Assembly: GCA_030634425.1 (NCBI GenBank)
Contig: DAOWAU010000019.1
Coordinates: 1-9,411 of the forward strand
DNA length: 9,411 nucleotides
Reading direction: 5' to 3'
Origin: Dehalococcoidia bacterium
GTDB taxonomy: Bacteria > Chloroflexota > Dehalococcoidia > Dehalococcoidales > E44-bin46
The notes under the pieces are model-generated. The model had not been told where the DNA came from. It searched no databases and saw only the letters and a list, made by a program, of their open reading frames with translations. Position 1 is the stretch's first letter, and each line of letters starts with the position of its first letter. A program made the position numbers and the translations under genes. Positions 6,225 to 9,411 of the stretch are shown piece after piece.

Positions 6225-6607
6225 TTTTCTTCCCTCCTTTTCAGCAGTTTGGTCAGGCGTGCTTTAATCTCTTCACCTGATGTAGGCTTCTTGATATAGG
6301 CCTTTGCCCCTGCCCTGACCGCTTCAACGATTATGTCCGGGTCATCCATGTTCTGCGGTATGAGCAAGGCAACAGCCGCTGAAGGATTATCTGTTGTTAG
6401 TGCGCGTACCACCTCGATACCATCGATACCTTTCAGTTCCAGGTCTATCAGGGCAATATCAGGGCTAAGCTCAGTAAACTTGTCCAGGGCCTCTCTACCG
6501 TCTTTAGCGATAGCAACGACTTCAAACCCGAGCGTTTCCAGCGCATTGGCGAGGACGATTCGGGTAAAGGTGGAGCTATTGGCTAAAAGTATCTTAATCT
6601 TTTCCAT
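6221..6607 (-). CDS. CheY-like receiver lacking acidic pair and switch Thr (pseudo-receiver)
   Basis: 128 residues of one receiver fold. It aligns with CheY-type receivers of the ILIVDDSxxxR kind: here KILLANSSTFTRI, so the two metal-binding acidic residues are Ala9-Asn10. Asp55 is kept at the phosphorylation position (IALIDLEL) and Lys107 before Pro108, but the Thr/Ser switch position is Ile83 (ALLIPQ). Without the acidic pair, Mg-dependent phosphorylation should be weak or absent. The ATG at 6607 is preferred because GGGGGGT lies 4 nt before it; the frame is open to 6649. This start overlaps the end of the hybrid kinase gene by 14 nt, and its stop overlaps the Rcp1-like gene by 4 nt, so it belongs to the same operon. 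It may be a phosphorylation-independent adaptor that competes with the true receivers. That function is inferred; the residue changes are seen directly. Confidence 0.9.
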   Translation of the reverse strand: MEKIKILLANSSTFTRIVLANALETLGFEVVAIAKDGREALDKFTELSPDIALIDLELKGIDGIEVVRALTTDNPSAAVALLIPQNMDDPDIIVEAVRAGAKAYIKKPTSGEEIKARLTKLLKRREEK

Positions 6608-8621
6608 TGTTACCCCCCTTGTTTGTGCCGTTCTGTTGAGGCAAGGCAAGGCACATGGTGGTTCCCTTTCCCAGTTGGCTTTCTACCCATATTCTGCCTC
6701 CGTGTGCTTCAATAATTCTCTTCACAATCGCCAGGCCGGCACCGCTGCCTTCACCATCTGCTGTTCCCCGATAAAAGAGAGCAAAGACCTTTTCCGTCTC
6801 ACTGGCGTCAATCCCGAGCCCGTTGTCACGCACAAAGAAGACGGCTTTGTCCTCTGAAAGCCGGTAACCTATCTCAATTTTCAGGGGCCTGGTTTTATCC
6901 CGATAATTGATGCTGTTCTGAATAAGGTTGGTCAGCACCTGTCTTATCCTGGTCCTGTCCGCGTAAACCCTAGGAAATTTCTCGGCGAGCGAAACAGTAG
7001 CCCCAATCGAGCTCACCTGCTCGGCAAACTCTGTAATCACCTCCTCGACAATCTCGCCAAAAGAAACATTTTTGGTCTGCTTTACCAGCTGGCCGGCACG
7101 GGAATATTCCAGAGTCCTATTCAAGAACTGCTGCATCCTCCTGACCCCGGACTCGAGTAGTCGGAAATCCTCTTGCACCCTCTCCATCTTCTGGTTTTGT
7201 ATGTCGTCTCGGAGCAAGCTACTGAAACCTTCAATGCTCACCAGGGGACTTCTTAGATCATGAGCGATACCATAGCTAAATGTCTCCAGCTCGCTAACTT
7301 TTGCCTGAAGGTACTGGTTAAGTCTTTCCTGTACCTCCTCCATTTGCTTGCGCTCGGTGATATCGTGAAAGATACCCCGGGCACCCACTACCTCTCCTCC
7401 CTTGAATCGACAGTTAGCATTCCCCTCAACCGAGACTAATTTCCCGTCCTTGGCGACAAAGATAGCCTCAATGTTGCTTACGGCTTCCCCCGATATAACC
7501 TTTTGGAAAATTTCCTGACAGTGGGGTATAGAATCGGGGTGGATTATATCCCATAGCGTAAGATTGGCTACCTCCTCTTCGCTGTACCCAAGTATCTCCC
7601 GCCACGCCCTGTTCACATAGAGGAAATGACCATCAGGGGCAACACTCTGCACCAGGTCGCTAGCGTTCTCAAACAAATCGCGGTACCTCTCCTCCGACTC
7701 TCGAAGTACCGCCTCCGCCTGCTTGCGCTCGGTGATTTCTACCTCTAGCTGAACCATCTTTTCCTCTAGCTTGGCTACAATTCGCTTATTGTATTTAGTG
7801 AGGAAGAGGGATGGCTTAAGAGGGACAACCTTAGGCGGAGCCAAAGCGCCAGACTTGGCCTTTTCAACTATCTCGGATAGCATCTGGGCAAGGACATCAG
7901 GTTCGCTGGGCTTGCGGATGAAGGTGTTAGCCCCCAGGCTCAGGGCAAGCTTCTCATCCTCTTCTTTAGTGTAGGTCGCTGTGTAAAAGACAAATGGAAT
8001 ATCCTTGAGTTTATCATTCTGCTTACATTCCTGGCATAGCTGGTAACCGTCCATTTTGGGCATCATGATATCAGAGACAATTATATCTGGGGGCTGTGCC
8101 AGCGCTTGCTCCAGTGCCTCAGCCCCGTCAGCCGCAGCTGCTATTTCATGACCATAGGCACGGAGCTGTTTCATTAATAAATTACGGCTGTCTTCGTTAT
8201 CCTCAACTATCAGTATTTTCATACCTGCCACAACAGGCTTCTTCTTGGCTTCCTCCACATCTCGGAATACGCCTTGAATGAGCTTTACGAACTCCTCCGA
8301 TTCAATGGGCTTTCGAATGAATCTGTCCACTTCCATTCTTAAGGCGAGGTTCTCATCTCCCTCTTCTATGTATTCAGCCGTGTAAAAAACAAAGGGGATA
8401 TTCCTCAGTTTCTTGTCTTCCTTGCACTCCCGGCAAAACTGATATCCATCCATGACCGGCATTAGAATGTCGGAGATAATCATGTCAAAGCCTTCGGCAC
8501 GAAGTTTTTCCAGGGCTTCGGCACCATTGGTAGCCGATACGACATCGTAGCCGTTCCCCTTCAGCAGGGTCTCCGCTAGGTACCGTTCCTCTTCCTTATC
8601 GTCCACTACAAGTATCTTCAT
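6594..8621 (-). CDS. Soluble hybrid histidine kinase, REC-REC-PAS-HisKA-HATPase
   Basis: 675 residues without a membrane segment or signal peptide, so cytosolic. Receiver 1 (about 1-120) has Asp7-Asp8, Asp51, Thr81 and Lys104. Receiver 2 (about 133-252) has Glu140-Asp141, Asp184, Thr214 and Lys237. A coiled linker with ITERKQAEAVLRESEERY leads into a PAS domain at about 307-425, which ends in a second HDITERKQ. The HisKA helix has the phospho-acceptor His454 in FSYGIAHDLRSPL. The HATPase has its N box at about 561-572 (Asn565, Asn569), G1 RDNGLGID at about 598-605 and G2 GSGAGLAI near 625-632. All catalytic residues are present. The two N-terminal receivers probably gate the kinase in response to upstream phosphorylation, while the PAS domain may sense a ligand or redox state. 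The ATG at 8621 follows AGGAGG by 8 nt. The gene lies between two receiver genes, its probable phosphorylation partners. Confidence 0.95.
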   Translation of the reverse strand: MKILVVDDKEEERYLAETLLKGNGYDVVSATNGAEALEKLRAEGFDMIISDILMPVMDGYQFCRECKEDKKLRNIPFVFYTAEYIEEGDENLALRMEVDRFIRKPIESEEFVKLIQGVFRDVEEAKKKPVVAGMKILIVEDNEDSRNLLMKQLRAYGHEIAAAADGAEALEQALAQPPDIIVSDIMMPKMDGYQLCQECKQNDKLKDIPFVFYTATYTKEEDEKLALSLGANTFIRKPSEPDVLAQMLSEIVEKAKSGALAPPKVVPLKPSLFLTKYNKRIVAKLEEKMVQLEVEITERKQAEAVLRESEERYRDLFENASDLVQSVAPDGHFLYVNRAWREILGYSEEEVANLTLWDIIHPDSIPHCQEIFQKVISGEAVSNIEAIFVAKDGKLVSVEGNANCRFKGGEVVGARGIFHDITERKQMEEVQERLNQYLQAKVSELETFSYGIAHDLRSPLVSIEGFSSLLRDDIQNQKMERVQEDFRLLESGVRRMQQFLNRTLEYSRAGQLVKQTKNVSFGEIVEEVITEFAEQVSSIGATVSLAEKFPRVYADRTRIRQVLTNLIQNSINYRDKTRPLKIEIGYRLSEDKAVFFVRDNGLGIDASETEKVFALFYRGTADGEGSGAGLAIVKRIIEAHGGRIWVESQLGKGTTMCLALPQQNGTNKGGNNGKD
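6612..6620 (-). promoter_or_regulatory. Ribosome binding site of the pseudo-receiver
   Basis: AAGGGGGGT on the minus strand, 4 nt before ATG 6607 and inside the 3' end of the kinase gene. It picks 6607 over the upstream ATG at 6649, whose surroundings lack such a site. Confidence 0.6.
7345..7736 (-). repeat. 17-nt direct repeat in the PAS-linker codons
   Basis: The 17-mer TGCTTGCGCTCGGTGAT (plus strand) occurs at 7345-7361 and again at 7720-7736. Both copies encode ITERKQ, the linker that normally follows a PAS domain. One copy follows the PAS domain; the other precedes it. This suggests that an upstream PAS domain was lost, or that PAS units were swapped through this repeat. Confidence 0.7.
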
Positions 8622-8659
8622 TTCTCCACCCTCCTGATTACAGAGTCAGGTGTGTTCAT
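8618..8659 (-). other. Possible 13-residue coupling ORF between receiver and kinase genes
   Basis: ATG 8659 overlaps the TGA of the receiver gene as ATGA, and its TGA overlaps the kinase ATG as ATGA. It encodes MNTPDSVIRRVEK and spans the only gap in the signalling operon. No clear ribosome site lies ahead of it, so it would depend on reinitiation. The AGGAGG for the kinase lies within it. It may be chance. Confidence 0.25.
8630..8635 (-). promoter_or_regulatory. Ribosome binding site of the hybrid kinase
   Basis: AGGAGG on the minus strand, 8 nt before ATG 8621; the strongest such site in the cluster. Confidence 0.7.
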
Positions 8660-9015
8660 AAGTATTTCTCTATCTCGGCGATGAAAGTATCCGGGTTGAT
8701 TGGTTTTTCAATGTAGCCCGTGCAGCCAGCCGCCAGGGCCTTCTCCCTATCACCAGGCATGGCAAAGGAAGTGAGAGCAACAATGGGAATATCACTATCT
8801 GCATCAGATGCTCTTATTCTTTTGGTGGCTTCCAGACCGTCGATGTCCGGCAGTTGAACATCCATAAGGATTAAATCAGGCTTCTCTTTAATAGCCAGTT
8901 CCACGCCCATGGCACCCTCCCTCGCCTCAATGACTTCGTATACGTTCTTCTCAAGCATGAACTTGATTAAATAGAGATTGGTCTCGTTGTCCTCAACCAC
9001 CAGCACTCGCTTCAT
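8656..9015 (-). CDS. Single-domain response regulator, DivK-like receiver
   Basis: 119 residues forming one complete receiver: Glu8-Asp9 (RVLVVEDNETN), phosphoacceptor Asp52 (LILMDVQLPDIDG), switch Thr82 (VALTSFAM) and Lys104 (YIEKPI). ALTSFAMPGDREKALAAG is the usual signature of DivK-type receivers and of those at the end of CckA-like hybrid kinases. There is no output domain, so the protein should relay phosphate or bind a partner kinase. The start at 9015 is chosen because GAGGAGGA lies 8 nt before it; the ATG at 9033 would put that site inside the frame. The gene begins 4 nt after the stop of the upstream kinase gene, its probable phosphodonor, and ends 34 nt before the hybrid kinase, whose N-terminal receivers could be part of the same relay. 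Confidence 0.93.
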   Translation of the reverse strand: MKRVLVVEDNETNLYLIKFMLEKNVYEVIEAREGAMGVELAIKEKPDLILMDVQLPDIDGLEATKRIRASDADSDIPIVALTSFAMPGDREKALAAGCTGYIEKPINPDTFIAEIEKYL

Positions 9016-9019
9016 TTCT

Positions 9020-9411
9020 TTATTCCTCCTCATATTTTAGTGGAACGGTAAAGGTGAACTCGCTTCCCTTACCATATTGGCTCTTCGCCGAGATATCACC
9101 CCCCAGAAGGGTGACCAGCTTCTTGGTGAGGTATAGCCCCAGTCCAGTTCCCTCTTGCTTCTTGGTAAGTGATACACCTACCTGCTGGAAGGGCTGGAAT
9201 AGCTTATACATATCCTTCTGTTTTATCCCTACCCCGGTATCAATGACACGAACCTCCAGATTATCATCTCCTGGAACTCTGGCAGCAATCTTTGCACTCC
9301 CTTGGTCGGTGAACTTGACGGCGTTGCTCACCAGGTTCATCAACACCTGCTTCATACGCCTTTTATCGCTGAATAGTGTAATGTCTTCAGGTACTTCTGA
9401 CAAAAGCTCCA
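9020..9411 (-). CDS. Histidine kinase, C-terminal ATPase domain (5' end cut by window edge)
   Basis: About 129 residues of the end of a sensor kinase; the frame is open to the right edge and the true start is outside. Visible are the N box MNLVSNAVKFTD, G1 DTGVGI, the F box LFQPFQQVG, G2 GTGLGLYLTKKLV and the closing GKGSEFTFTVP. This is the HATPase_c fold that binds ATP and phosphorylates the His in the missing DHp domain. The sensor part and dimerisation domain are not visible, so the signal is unknown. It lies 4 nt ahead of the DivK-like receiver, its likely target. An apparent TTG start at 9403 is in the middle of the domain and is not real. Confidence 0.93.
   Translation of the reverse strand, partial: ELLSEVPEDITLFSDKRRMKQVLMNLVSNAVKFTDQGSAKIAARVPGDDNLEVRVIDTGVGIKQKDMYKLFQPFQQVGVSLTKKQEGTGLGLYLTKKLVTLLGGDISAKSQYGKGSEFTFTVPLKYEEE
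9024..9031 (-). promoter_or_regulatory. Ribosome binding site of the DivK-like receiver
   Basis: GAGGAGGA on the minus strand, 8 nt before ATG 9015. It also encodes the last residues of the upstream kinase, which links translation of the two genes. Confidence 0.7.

Noticed and set aside
6333..6857. Plus-strand frame of 174 codons
   Set aside because: It is a Ser-rich shadow of the pseudo-receiver and the end of the kinase gene.
9401..9403. TTG as start of the right-hand kinase
   Set aside because: The frame continues upstream to the edge, and the TTG lies inside the ATPase domain.

Overview
The window is one co-oriented block in which every credible gene lies on the minus strand, so it reads from right to left. 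Nothing on the plus strand is convincing. It joins a two-component signalling cluster (about 5787-9411) to an archaeal-type type IV pilus (Tad/archaellum-like) locus (about 1-5653). Both outermost genes run off the window.

Signalling half, in order of transcription: the C-terminal ATPase end of a histidine kinase; a stand-alone DivK-like receiver; a soluble hybrid kinase with order REC-REC-PAS-HisKA-HATPase; a CheY-like receiver that has lost its acidic pair and its Thr/Ser switch residue; and an Rcp1-like receiver. These genes overlap or lie within a few bases of each other, except for one 34-nt gap. None carries a DNA-binding output domain. This suggests a phosphorelay acting through protein contacts, possibly on the neighbouring pilus machine.

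Pilus half: a 133-nt leader with a 7-bp palindrome and a candidate promoter precedes a short class III-signal pilin (about 150 aa, RG|VSPVIG cleavage site). Next come about 330 nt holding what looks like a decayed, frameshifted helix-turn-helix/receiver gene with a 9-bp hairpin. Then follow a secretion/assembly ATPase with a zinc-ribbon plus coiled-coil extension, two TadB/TadC (ArlJ-like) membrane platform proteins, and a large pilin-like secreted protein cut by the left edge. No prepilin peptidase is visible.

Organism: the pilin, ATPase and platform proteins are of the archaeal kind. The strong Shine-Dalgarno sites, GTG starts and dense hybrid kinases would suit a bacterium that has this system (for example a Dehalococcoidia-like member of Chloroflexota) as well as a methanogen-like euryarchaeon. 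I lean towards Chloroflexota but the window does not settle it. No RNA genes, insertion sequences or CRISPR arrays were seen.
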